Assembly (NCBI GenBank): GCA_040376705.1
Contig: JBEIQE010000017.1
Span: 1-39,002 of the forward strand
Length of the DNA: 39,002 nucleotides
Direction of reading: 5' to 3'
Origin: JBEIQE01 sp040376705
GTDB taxonomy: Bacteria > Pseudomonadota > Alphaproteobacteria > UBA2400
This document shows positions 14,794-22,310 of the stretch, in pieces (positions within the stretch are counted from its first letter, which is position 1; each line of letters begins with the position of its first letter). The translations under genes and the position numbers were made by a program. Under the pieces are notes generated by a model. The model worked only from the letters and a program-made list of their open reading frames with translations. It searched no databases and was not told the DNA's origin.

Positions 14794-16197
14794 TTGGCTC
14801 TTAGTGGTCTCAAGCCGTTGATTATTTCCGGTAAGGAAGTCCTGCCTGTTGTTGAGGGCGGCAAAGGCGTGTCTGTCTCAACCGGCGAAAGCTCGGGCCC
14901 TTGGGCCAAGGCTGGCGGTGTGGGCACCTTCTCGGGCGTGAATGCCGACTTCCCCGGACCCGATGGCCGTATGGTCGATCAGGTGTATCACGGTAAAACC
15001 CGCCGCGAGCGCCATGAAGAGCTGATTGCTTATGGCATCAAGGGTGGTATCCATCAGGCGCGGGTTTCGCACGACATTGCGGGTGGCGAAGGTCGCATCC
15101 ACATGAATGTGCTATGGGAAATGGGCGGCGCCGAGCATGTACTGCACGGCGTTCTCGAAGGTGCCAAGGGTCTGGTGCACGGCATTACCTGCGGTGCGGG
15201 TATGCCTTATAAGGTAGCCGAAATCTGCTCGCAGTACGGTGTTTACTACCACCCCATCATTTCATCCGCCCGTGCATTCCGCGCGTTGTGGCTGCGTGCC
15301 TACAAGAAGTTCCCGGAATGGCTGGGCGGCGTGGTTTATGAAGACCCGTGGTTGGCAGGCGGTCATAACGGTTTATCGAACTCAGAAGACCCGCTGCAGC
15401 CGCAGGATCCCTATCCGCGTGTAAGAGAGCTGCGCGAGATGATGAATTCCTTTGGCCTTGATCACGTGCCCATCATCATGGCGGGTGGCGTATGGTGGCT
15501 CAAGGAATGGACCCATTTCCTGGATAATCCGGAGATTGGCCCCATCGCCTTCCAGTTTGGTACGCGTCCGTTGCTGACCAAAGAAAGCCCCATTTCTGAT
15601 GCCTGGAAGCAGAAGCTGCTTCACCTCAAGAAGGGTGAAATCTACCTGCAGCGCTTCTCGCCTACGGGCTTCTACTCCTCGGCTGTGAAGAACGAGTTCC
15701 TGCGCGATCTGACCGAGCGCTCCGAGCGCCAGATTGCCTATAGCGCCGAGGCCGTAGGCCAGCACACTGCCGAGCTGAAGATCGGCCCGCGTGGCCGCCC
15801 TGTTTTTGTAACGCCAGCCGACAAGCTGCGCGCCGAGGGCTGGATTGCCCATGGCTATACACAGGAAATGAAGACGCCGGATAACACCCTCATTTTCGTG
15901 ACGCCCGAGAGTGGGGCTAAAATCGTGCAGGATCAGGTTGAGTGCATGGGCTGCCTGTCGGCTTGTGGTTTCTCCAACTGGTCGCAGCACGAAGGCTACA
16001 CCACCGGCAAGAAGGCCGACCCGCGTTCGTTCTGCATTCAAAAGACCCTGCAGAAGATCAGCCACTCAGAGGATGTTGAAAACCAGCTGATGTTCGCTGG
16101 CCATAACGCCTATCGCTTTGCCGATGATGCCTGGTATGCCAATGGCTTTGTGCCCACGGTAGCCCAGCTGGTTGACCGCATCATGACCGGCGAATAA
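14794..16197 (+). CDS. nitronate monooxygenase (2-nitropropane dioxygenase) family protein
   Basis: 467-residue flavin-dependent TIM-barrel protein. Family marks include ITCGAGMP (131-138), the AGGHNG motif with His191 at the position of the catalytic His, IIMAGGVWW (phosphate-binding strand, 227-235) and FQFGTRPLL. The enzyme family oxidises alkyl nitronates using FMN. This is a long subtype: after the barrel, a C-terminal region has Cys374, Cys377, Cys381 and Cys404 (C-x2-C-x3-C...C), which could hold an Fe-S cluster or other metal (inference). The start is a TTG at 14794, supported by GGAGG at 14782-14786 with a 7-base spacer; no better ATG exists. Substrate is unknown. Confidence 0.88.
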   Translation: MALSGLKPLIISGKEVLPVVEGGKGVSVSTGESSGPWAKAGGVGTFSGVNADFPGPDGRMVDQVYHGKTRRERHEELIAYGIKGGIHQARVSHDIAGGEGRIHMNVLWEMGGAEHVLHGVLEGAKGLVHGITCGAGMPYKVAEICSQYGVYYHPIISSARAFRALWLRAYKKFPEWLGGVVYEDPWLAGGHNGLSNSEDPLQPQDPYPRVRELREMMNSFGLDHVPIIMAGGVWWLKEWTHFLDNPEIGPIAFQFGTRPLLTKESPISDAWKQKLLHLKKGEIYLQRFSPTGFYSSAVKNEFLRDLTERSERQIAYSAEAVGQHTAELKIGPRGRPVFVTPADKLRAEGWIAHGYTQEMKTPDNTLIFVTPESGAKIVQDQVECMGCLSACGFSNWSQHEGYTTGKKADPRSFCIQKTLQKISHSEDVENQLMFAGHNAYRFADDAWYANGFVPTVAQLVDRIMTGE

Positions 16198-16232
16198 GCA
16201 AAAAATACCCTACTAACCAATTGTTTCTCATG

Positions 16233-16255
16233 AGTTTCGCAATTTGAGCGAAACT
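16233..16255 (+). terminator. Hairpin after the nitronate monooxygenase gene
   Basis: AGTTTCGC (16233-16240) pairs perfectly with GCGAAACT (16248-16255) around a 7-base loop, followed by TT and then AGG. It could be a weak terminator or an operator for the following gene. Confidence 0.4.
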
Positions 16256-16268
16256 TTAGGAGAAGCCT

Positions 16269-16299
16269 TTGGTATCCCTTAAGGAATGTTTGCTATGTT
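16269..16299 (+). promoter_or_regulatory. Possible promoter of the pentapeptide-repeat gene
   Basis: TTGGTA (16269-16274) and an extended -10 TGC-TATGTT (16291-16299) with a 19-base spacer precede the start codon by about 35 bases. The spacing is longer than ideal, so the extended -10 is the main support. Confidence 0.3.
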
Positions 16300-16332
16300 G
16301 GGGATGACGTTAAGTTTTCCCGCGGGGGCAAT

Positions 16333-17919
16333 ATGGCTTTAGGTATGGCGAGAGTATTTGGTGGTGTCGCTGGCCTGGTTGCCAGCGCAGCCACTACAGC
16401 GATGGTTGCTTTCACCTCTCCCTATACGCTTGGCGATTATTCGGGCGATAATCCGCTCTCTCCTACATCTGTTGCCCGTTTGATGGTCGACCGCTCTGGC
16501 GATGCCCGTGGCGGTCGCGACTTTGGCGTTGATCCCACAGTTATGGCCGAGCTGATGGGCGTAGCCATTCAGGAAACACGTAACGTTGCCAATACCCCCA
16601 ACATGCAAGGCATGGTGGGCGCAACCATTGGTGCCACCTCGGGCCTAGCCAACCGCGACAAGGTTTTCCCCAAGCAGGAATCACGCGACCTCTCGCAATA
16701 TGACGCTGGCCGCATTCAGGCCGAAATCGCCGAGCTGGCAGACAGATATCGTGACCATGGATACGATACGAAACCCAAGGATGAAGCCTCGGGCCTGCCG
16801 ATGCAGGAAATCAAGGACGCGCAGGGTAACATCCTTATGCGCGGTCGGGCTGAATCGGTTGAAGCGCTCATCGCCACCAAGATGGCCGAGGCCGAAACCA
16901 CCAACGACCCGAGCAAGAAGATCGTCAACCTTGCGGGCGCACAGCTTGATGACCGCACCTTAGGCCGTCCGCTCAAGCTCGATGGCTTCAATTTCAAGAA
17001 TGCTGATATGCGCGGTATCAACCTTGGTGGTGCGCAGATCAAGGATTGCGGGTTTGAGAACTGCGATATGCAGGGTGCTAACCTCAAGAACGTCCAGTTC
17101 AATCTCTGCTCGTTCCAGAACGTGAACATGAATGAGTTTGTGGGCGATAGTAAAACCAAGTTCTCAAACTGCGGCATGCAGAACGTGCATATGGCCGATG
17201 CACAAGCGCCGGAGGTGAAGTTCGAGAACATCCGCGCCGAGCGGCTCAATATCGCAGGTGCCAATTTTGCCGGTTCAAGCTGGACCCATGTGCATGTCGA
17301 GAATCTGTGGGGCCGGGATGCCAATATGAATGGCGCCAAGCTGGGCGACTTCCATGTCACCGGCCGCGAGAGCAACCTCGATCGCTGGAAGCTGAACGGT
17401 GCCACCATTCACAACGCCTCATTCGGTACACCGCAATACGGTATCTCGATGAAGGGTATGGAAGCGCAGAACTCAACCTGGTCGGATGTGCAGTTTAATG
17501 CCTCTGACCTGAGCGGCAGCGACTTTACGCGTGGTGTATTCACCCGTGTTGATATGCGCAAGGTTGTAACCCCGCAGGGCCCGATGGAGATGCGCGAGGC
17601 CAACCTCACTGGTCTTAATGCAGGGCCGGAGGCCAAATTCACAGCGTTCAAGGCCACTCATAGCGGTATTACCATGATGCCGAAGGAAGACTTCGTGTTC
17701 CGTGGTACAGCGCCTATCGAACGTGCCGCACATGCAGCTATTGCCGTGCGCTCGGACATTGCCAACATCACCTCGGCGGATGGTACGACCACGCAGGAGC
17801 TCGAGGTGCAGAATACAGCTCAGATGCAGCAGCAAATGATGGCCAAAAAGCGCATGCAGATGGCTATGGCACCAGCACCATCTCCCTTCGGGCGCAAGAA
17901 AGACCAGCCCTGGGGCTGA
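16333..17919 (+). CDS. Large pentapeptide-repeat protein
   Basis: 528-residue protein. The N-terminus (3-27) is hydrophobic, Ala/Val/Gly-rich and could be a membrane anchor or a signal peptide. Residues about 50-195 are Met-rich and polar with no domain I recognise. From about 215 to 430 the sequence has the five-residue periodicity of a right-handed quadrilateral beta-helix, with centre Leu/Phe/Met (FNFKNADMRGINLGGAQI, CDMQGANLKNVQF, LNIAGANFAGSSW). The C-terminus is Gln/Met-rich (MQQQMMAKKRMQMAMA). Pentapeptide-repeat proteins include DNA mimics such as Qnr/MfpA, but most have no known role and this one has long extra regions. The start follows GGGGG 5 bases upstream. It converges with the next gene with no gap. 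Confidence 0.8.
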   Translation: MALGMARVFGGVAGLVASAATTAMVAFTSPYTLGDYSGDNPLSPTSVARLMVDRSGDARGGRDFGVDPTVMAELMGVAIQETRNVANTPNMQGMVGATIGATSGLANRDKVFPKQESRDLSQYDAGRIQAEIAELADRYRDHGYDTKPKDEASGLPMQEIKDAQGNILMRGRAESVEALIATKMAEAETTNDPSKKIVNLAGAQLDDRTLGRPLKLDGFNFKNADMRGINLGGAQIKDCGFENCDMQGANLKNVQFNLCSFQNVNMNEFVGDSKTKFSNCGMQNVHMADAQAPEVKFENIRAERLNIAGANFAGSSWTHVHVENLWGRDANMNGAKLGDFHVTGRESNLDRWKLNGATIHNASFGTPQYGISMKGMEAQNSTWSDVQFNASDLSGSDFTRGVFTRVDMRKVVTPQGPMEMREANLTGLNAGPEAKFTAFKATHSGITMMPKEDFVFRGTAPIERAAHAAIAVRSDIANITSADGTTTQELEVQNTAQMQQQMMAKKRMQMAMAPAPSPFGRKKDQPWG

Positions 17920-18654
17920 TCACCTTAGGGCTTGTCCGTATCCGTACGACTTGTAAGTGCTTACCAGCGTAATAATGCGCGTTCCTTTAAAATCAGGCGT
18001 AAGGTGCACGGCAGGTCTGTCGGTACCGCGCCAGCTGGCTATTGTTTCCAGCGGCAAACCCTCAAGGGCTTCTTTCATCGCGTCCGACATTCTGTATTCG
18101 CAGCGCAGATTTCCATCCGTACCTTCGGGTGAGTAGATGCGTGGCCTGATGCCGCGATAGGTCTCGGGCGCTGCAAACAGCGTCGACAGGTTGGTGAGAT
18201 TGGCAATTGAAGTATATTCAGTACCATAGTCGGTGTGCGCTACATCCTTACGGGCGTGATAGTTCCCGCGTAGGTCGATGAGCAAGCGGTTGCGGTCCCA
18301 CGCACTTGCCAGCTCGGCAAAGGTATCGCCCAAGTAAGATATAAGTTCGCTGCGCCCCGCACGTTCTGGCAGGCGTAAAGCCAGAGCCTGTGCTGTTTGT
18401 GCCTTAGCTTCTAAAGACTGTGCCGGATCAAGATGCCAGCCTGCAATTTCAAAATAGGAAAGCTTCGCCCCACGCTCGCGCTGCTTCTCCGTCGTGAACT
18501 CGAACGCGTTGAGTTGGGCGAGATAGCCGCGAGCAGCTGGCGGTAAGGCTAAGGGCGAGAAGGCAACCAAGGGTGAGCTGTCCTGCTGTGTGATCACCCT
18601 GTGCCCGGCAATATTTGCACAAGCCAGTTTCCAATGTGTGGTTGGTGTTTCCAT
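17920..18654 (-). CDS. Hypothetical protein downstream of hemW
   Basis: 244-residue soluble protein that I do not recognise. No signal peptide or membrane segment. It has an H-x-D pair (AHTDYGTEY, near 137-145) and a later C-E-Y-R segment and HLTPDF, a pattern reminiscent of metal-binding beta-barrel proteins but too weak to assign. A GRSELISYLGDTFAELASAW helix precedes it. It lies 38 bases after hemW on the same strand and is probably the last gene of the rph-hemW operon. The start at 18654 has a poor ribosome binding site. Confidence 0.65.
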   Translation of the reverse strand: METPTTHWKLACANIAGHRVITQQDSSPLVAFSPLALPPAARGYLAQLNAFEFTTEKQRERGAKLSYFEIAGWHLDPAQSLEAKAQTAQALALRLPERAGRSELISYLGDTFAELASAWDRNRLLIDLRGNYHARKDVAHTDYGTEYTSIANLTNLSTLFAAPETYRGIRPRIYSPEGTDGNLRCEYRMSDAMKEALEGLPLETIASWRGTDRPAVHLTPDFKGTRIITLVSTYKSYGYGQALR

Positions 18655-18692
18655 GGCCCGAGTTTAGGAAAGTGGCATGGCGCAATTCAAGG

Positions 18693-19826
18693 TTAATTCG
18701 CCAGTTCGGCGATTAAAGCGTTCAGGCGCAGACGGCCTTCTGCTGTTGCCTTAAGGGTAATATCATCAATCGTGATCAGATCGTGCTTCTGCAGGGTAAG
18801 CAGTTTGGCTTCATTCAGCTTAATACCGTAATCCGCCAGTTTTTGCAGGGTAATACCTTCATTAAGGCGCAGGCCCATGAGCAGCATTTCGTCACGTTGC
18901 TCAGGTGGCGGTACGGGCGTTTGTTCAGTCAGGCCGTGACCATCGCGCGCCACGCGCTCCAGCCATTCCTCGGGTGCGCGGTGGGTGCGGGTGGCCAGCT
19001 TGGTACCCAGTACCGTCACACGGCCATGCGCACCGGGGCCTATGCCCACATAGTCTTCATACCGCCAGTAGGTGAGATTATGGCGGCACTCCTGACCAGG
19101 CTTGGCATGGTTGGATATCTCGTATGCGGGTAGGCCTGCTGCACCCAGCACCTCTTGTGTGGCCTCATACATGGCACTGCCCAGCTCTTCATCTGGTATC
19201 ACCAGATCACCGCGCTGATGGAGCGTATGGAACTGCGTACCGGGCTCAATCGTCAGCTGATAGACCGAAAGGTGAGTTGGCTTGAAGCGCAGTGCCTGCT
19301 GCATTTCCTGTTGCCAGCCTGCAAGCGTTTGGCCCATGCGCGCATAAATCAGGTCGAACGAGAAGCGCTCGAAGATTCCGATAGCAGTTTCAATCGCGGC
19401 CATGGCCTCGCCTGCGCTGTGCTCACGGCCCAGGGCTTTCAGGTCGGTATCATTCAGGGCCTGAATGCCCATGGAGAGGCGGTTAACACCAGCAGCTTTA
19501 AAGTCGCGCAGCTTGGCCGCCTCAACCGAGGTGGGGTTAGCCTCAAGTGTTATCTCAAGTGTATCATCTGCCTGCCAGACCTCACGTGCACGCTTGATAA
19601 GGGCAGCGGTTGTGCTCGGCGGCATGAGCGATGGCGTGCCGCCGCCAAAGAAAATCGAGGCCAGCTTGCGCCCCTGTGTGCGTGCGGCCCAATAGTCAAG
19701 CTCACGTAGCAGAGCGCTTTGCCATGCCGCTTCATTAATGCTTTCGCGTACGTGGCTGTTAAAATCGCAATACGGGCATTTTGATTTGCAAAACGGCCAG
19801 TGGATATAAAGACTAAGCGGTATCAT
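18693..19826 (-). CDS. hemW: radical SAM haem chaperone HemW
   Basis: 377-residue radical SAM protein related to oxygen-independent coproporphyrinogen oxidase. The cluster motif is C-x3-C-x2-C (Cys13, Cys17, Cys20) followed by DFN rather than the extra Cys of HemN, which marks HemW, a protein that binds and delivers haem rather than oxidising coproporphyrinogen. The SAM-binding FFGGGTPSL is at about 60-68; LEANP and GIQALND follow, and the C-terminal HemN_C domain (GLRLNEGIT) is present. The first codons overlap the end of the DUF486 gene by 4 bases. The rph-rdgB-hemW order is typical of alphaproteobacteria. Confidence 0.93.
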   Translation of the reverse strand: MIPLSLYIHWPFCKSKCPYCDFNSHVRESINEAAWQSALLRELDYWAARTQGRKLASIFFGGGTPSLMPPSTTAALIKRAREVWQADDTLEITLEANPTSVEAAKLRDFKAAGVNRLSMGIQALNDTDLKALGREHSAGEAMAAIETAIGIFERFSFDLIYARMGQTLAGWQQEMQQALRFKPTHLSVYQLTIEPGTQFHTLHQRGDLVIPDEELGSAMYEATQEVLGAAGLPAYEISNHAKPGQECRHNLTYWRYEDYVGIGPGAHGRVTVLGTKLATRTHRAPEEWLERVARDGHGLTEQTPVPPPEQRDEMLLMGLRLNEGITLQKLADYGIKLNEAKLLTLQKHDLITIDDITLKATAEGRLRLNALIAELAN

Positions 19827-20170
19827 CGCTTGAATATAAAGAACGAGCCAGCCGCGATGAGCGCAAAGCCGATGCCCTGATTGGCGGTTGGCTTTTCGCC
19901 AAGATAAAGCCAGGCGAACAGCACAAACACAATAAGCGTAATCACTTCCTGCATGGTCTTGAGCTGGGCAGGTGAGTAGTGATTGCTGCCATAGCGGTTA
20001 GCGGGTACAGCCAGACAGTATTCAAAAAAGGCAATCATCCAGCTGGCCAGTACAACAGTCCACAGCGCAGCATCCTTATGCTTGAGGTGGCCATACCATG
20101 CGAAGGTCATGAACACATTCGAAAGCGCAAGCAGTATGATTGGGGCGTAAGCGGTGTTGAGGAAGGTCAT
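19823..20170 (-). CDS. DUF486 (DMT superfamily) small membrane protein
   Basis: 115-residue integral membrane protein with four hydrophobic helices (IILLALSNVFMTFAWYG, TVVLASWMIAFFEYCLAV, MQEVITLIVFVLFAWLYL, GIGFALIAAGSFFIF). The W-Y-G-H-L-K motif after helix 1 and the FEYCLAVPANR motif are hallmarks of DUF486. The family resembles half-size drug/metabolite transporters, but no substrate is known. It overlaps both neighbours by 4 bases, so it is translationally coupled inside the rph-hemW operon. Confidence 0.88.
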   Translation of the reverse strand: MTFLNTAYAPIILLALSNVFMTFAWYGHLKHKDAALWTVVLASWMIAFFEYCLAVPANRYGSNHYSPAQLKTMQEVITLIVFVLFAWLYLGEKPTANQGIGFALIAAGSFFIFKR

Positions 20171-20958
20171 GACTGCTCCAGTTTCAGTTCCATCTGGCGG
20201 GGCAGGCCAAGGCGGCTTTGTACGCCGGTGGCATCGGCCAGATGATTGGTGACGTAGCGAATAGCATCACCAATCTCGCCGCGCATGCCTTTTTGTAGCG
20301 TGCTCATTTCCCCATAGGTCTGGCGTTCGCCATCGCGCTTAAAGCAGGTATCAAAGCCGAAGCCGTTCGTGCCGCGCGGGGGCCATATCAGCCTGCCACG
20401 GGTATGAATTTCAACGCCTGCTACCACACCATCTGGCCATGCCAGCGCCATGGCGCAGACTGAAGTGGCACGCAGGCTGCGGTGGTTGCGCTTGAGTTGT
20501 TCAACCTTGGCAAAGCCGATTTTGGGGTCGCGCAGCCATTCGATGGTATCAATACCCGGCTGGCCTTTATAGGCGTCTATGGCAATACCGCGATCATCGC
20601 CAAGGCAGGGCAGGCCGGACTTGGCGGCAGCATCCAGCGCCTTGATGGCGGCGTTATCGAAATACGTGGTGCCGGTTTCGTCTGGCGAGCTGAGGCCGAG
20701 CGACTTGGTGGTTATGCAGTTGAATAAGGCATTGAGTGAAATGCTATGCGAGAGCTCATGCAGCTTATGGATGTTGCTGGTACCGAGCAGCAGCTTATCG
20801 CCACGCTGCAGGCGGCGGCTTTCAAACGGCCCGCCCTGCATGAAGGCCTGTATATTAAAGCTGCGCACGCAGGTGAGAGCATGCCCCGGCAGGTCAATGA
20901 CCACTGCATGATCAGGCGTATGGTAGCGCGATGCGGGCAGGTTTTCAAACGGGTGCAT
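20167..20958 (-). CDS. Diverged Ham1/RdgB-family protein
   Basis: 263-residue paralogue of the adjacent RdgB. About 55 residues precede the Ham1 fold (PFENLPASRYHTPDHAVV, likely a separate small strand-rich region). The fold starts at LLLGTSNIHKLHEL (57-70) and keeps ETGTTYFDNAAIKAL, GLPCLGDD (catalytic Asp-Asp at 121-122) and NGFGFDTCF. Two normally invariant features have changed: the DDSG motif is DDRG (121-124), and the C-terminal EKS-x2-SHR motif that grips the purine base is replaced by QKGMRGEIGDA (222-232). It may hydrolyse a different nucleotide or none. The frame is open to 20991, but the ATG at 20958 overlaps the rdgB stop by 14 bases and is the likely start. It overlaps DUF486 by 4 bases. 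Confidence 0.85.
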   Translation of the reverse strand: MHPFENLPASRYHTPDHAVVIDLPGHALTCVRSFNIQAFMQGGPFESRRLQRGDKLLLGTSNIHKLHELSHSISLNALFNCITTKSLGLSSPDETGTTYFDNAAIKALDAAAKSGLPCLGDDRGIAIDAYKGQPGIDTIEWLRDPKIGFAKVEQLKRNHRSLRATSVCAMALAWPDGVVAGVEIHTRGRLIWPPRGTNGFGFDTCFKRDGERQTYGEMSTLQKGMRGEIGDAIRYVTNHLADATGVQSRLGLPRQMELKLEQS

Positions 20959-21532
20959 CAGCACGCTCGAGATAGGCCATGAAGAGGTCAAGCGCCTTGC
21001 GGCGATGTGAGAGGGTAGATTTTTCTTCGCGGCTCATCTCGCCATAAACGCGACTATGGCCGTTAGGCATGAATACGGGGTCATAACCAAAACCGTTTTC
21101 GCCGCGTGCGGGCCATACAATGGTGCCTTCAACCTTGCCTTCAAACACTTCGCTGCGGCCATCCGGGTAGGCGAGGGCTAATACGCAGACACTTTGCGCG
21201 CCGCGGTCGGCCGCCGTGCCCATCTGCTCTACCAGCTCGGTGATCCCAGCCATGCCGCGTTTGGTCCAGTCAGCCGTAATCACGCCCGGTGCGCCATTAA
21301 GGGCGTTGATGCACAATCCGCTATCGTCGGCCAAGGCAGGCAGGCCCGAGGCCTTGGCAGCGGCATGGGCCTTGATGAGGGCGTTCTCGATGAAGGTCGT
21401 GCCATCTTCAGCCGGCTCGGGCAGACCCAGCTCGCCCGCCGAGGTGATTTCAGGAATGCGGCTGCCCAGCAGGCTGCGTAGTTCGGCCAGCTTGCCCTGA
21501 TTATGGGTCGCGATAACAAGGCGCATGATCAT
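20945..21532 (-). CDS. rdgB: XTP/dITP diphosphatase RdgB
   Basis: 195-residue house-cleaning NTP pyrophosphatase that removes dITP, XTP and related non-canonical purine nucleotides, preventing their use by polymerases. All family motifs are present: IATHNQGKLAEL (7-18), EDGTTFIENALIKA (42-55), LADDSG (67-72, catalytic Asp69/Asp70), ENGFGYDPVF and the base-recognition EKSTLSHR near the C-terminus. The start ATG overlaps the stop of the upstream protease-like gene by 4 bases (ATGA). An ATG two codons later is an alternative. This intact copy presumably carries the housekeeping activity, in contrast to the diverged copy that follows. Confidence 0.96.
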   Translation of the reverse strand: MIMRLVIATHNQGKLAELRSLLGSRIPEITSAGELGLPEPAEDGTTFIENALIKAHAAAKASGLPALADDSGLCINALNGAPGVITADWTKRGMAGITELVEQMGTAADRGAQSVCVLALAYPDGRSEVFEGKVEGTIVWPARGENGFGYDPVFMPNGHSRVYGEMSREEKSTLSHRRKALDLFMAYLERADAPV

Positions 21533-22308
21533 GGTGTAACTCCTGCCGGCTGCTGTTGGCGGGCACTCCGTACATCTGCCCGCTCGCAGGCTTTTACCAG
21601 CTTACGCAACAGTTTGCGATGCTCATTGATATCCGGCGCAGGCCCCATAACCAGCGTATGGAAATCATGCATGGCGCGGCCCTTCTCGAAGGGTTTCATG
21701 GGTGTGACGCGGTGCGGCTTGCCGGTGGAGCGTGTGTTCTTCGGGTGGCGCATATTCTCGTGGAAAACATAATAGCCCTTGCCAAAACCGGTCATGACCA
21801 CAGCATGTGAGCTGCTGCCTTCAGGGGGCCAGCCATAAACACCCGCAGGGTCAACCGCGCAAACAACACCCTTGTTGTTGATCAGACTGTATTGAATATC
21901 ATCAGGTGTGATAACGCGCTGTGCAAGCAGGTTATACTCAAGGGCCAGGTCGGCATCATGCCTGTCTATACGGTCAAAATTCTCAGCATAAGCCATGGCC
22001 GGGACGCCCATGGCTGCCATCGCAACTACTGCGCGGGCGATATTGGTGCCATCGTTTTTACCGGGGCCACACAAAATGGTGCGGAAGGTATCGAGGTCAA
22101 GCTCGCACTGCGGATCCATATAGTGCAGATACGAGAGCATCGCCACCCGAATGCAATCGTCTTTCGTATTACGGAATGGCGGGATCTGATCATGAATGAT
22201 GATATTGAGGCGTTCGCGCGTATGCGGTTTGATACGGCTATCGACGAAATACTTGATCCGTTCAAGCGGACCATCTGGAGGTTCTTTACGGATAACCTGA
22301 AAATGCAT
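21529..22308 (-). CDS. Papain/C39-like fold protein, short paralogue
   Basis: 259-residue protein clearly homologous to the first ~245 residues of its upstream neighbour. Shared elements in order: FRN, D-C-x-R-x3-MLS at the start of a helix (Cys52), DP-x-C, DGTN, AVDP (Asp153), S-HAV-VMTGFG (His168), a closing V-F-HEN (183-185), EKGRAMHDFHTLV and an NEHRKLL helix. The Cys at a helix start, then His about 116 residues later and a following acidic/Asn strand, matches the layout of C39/papain-like cysteine peptidases. It is not a family I can name. No signal peptide. It sits 2 bases after the long paralogue and overlaps rdgB by 4, so it is co-translated with housekeeping genes. Peptidase activity is inference. 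Confidence 0.8.
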   Translation of the reverse strand: MHFQVIRKEPPDGPLERIKYFVDSRIKPHTRERLNIIIHDQIPPFRNTKDDCIRVAMLSYLHYMDPQCELDLDTFRTILCGPGKNDGTNIARAVVAMAAMGVPAMAYAENFDRIDRHDADLALEYNLLAQRVITPDDIQYSLINNKGVVCAVDPAGVYGWPPEGSSSHAVVMTGFGKGYYVFHENMRHPKNTRSTGKPHRVTPMKPFEKGRAMHDFHTLVMGPAPDINEHRKLLRKLVKACERADVRSARQQQPAGVTP

Positions 22309-22310
22309 GC

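Noticed and set aside
18179..18654. Assignment of the 244-residue gene to a known metal-binding family such as DUF1826
   Set aside because: An H-x-D motif is present, but the surrounding conserved segments of that family are not seen; left as hypothetical.
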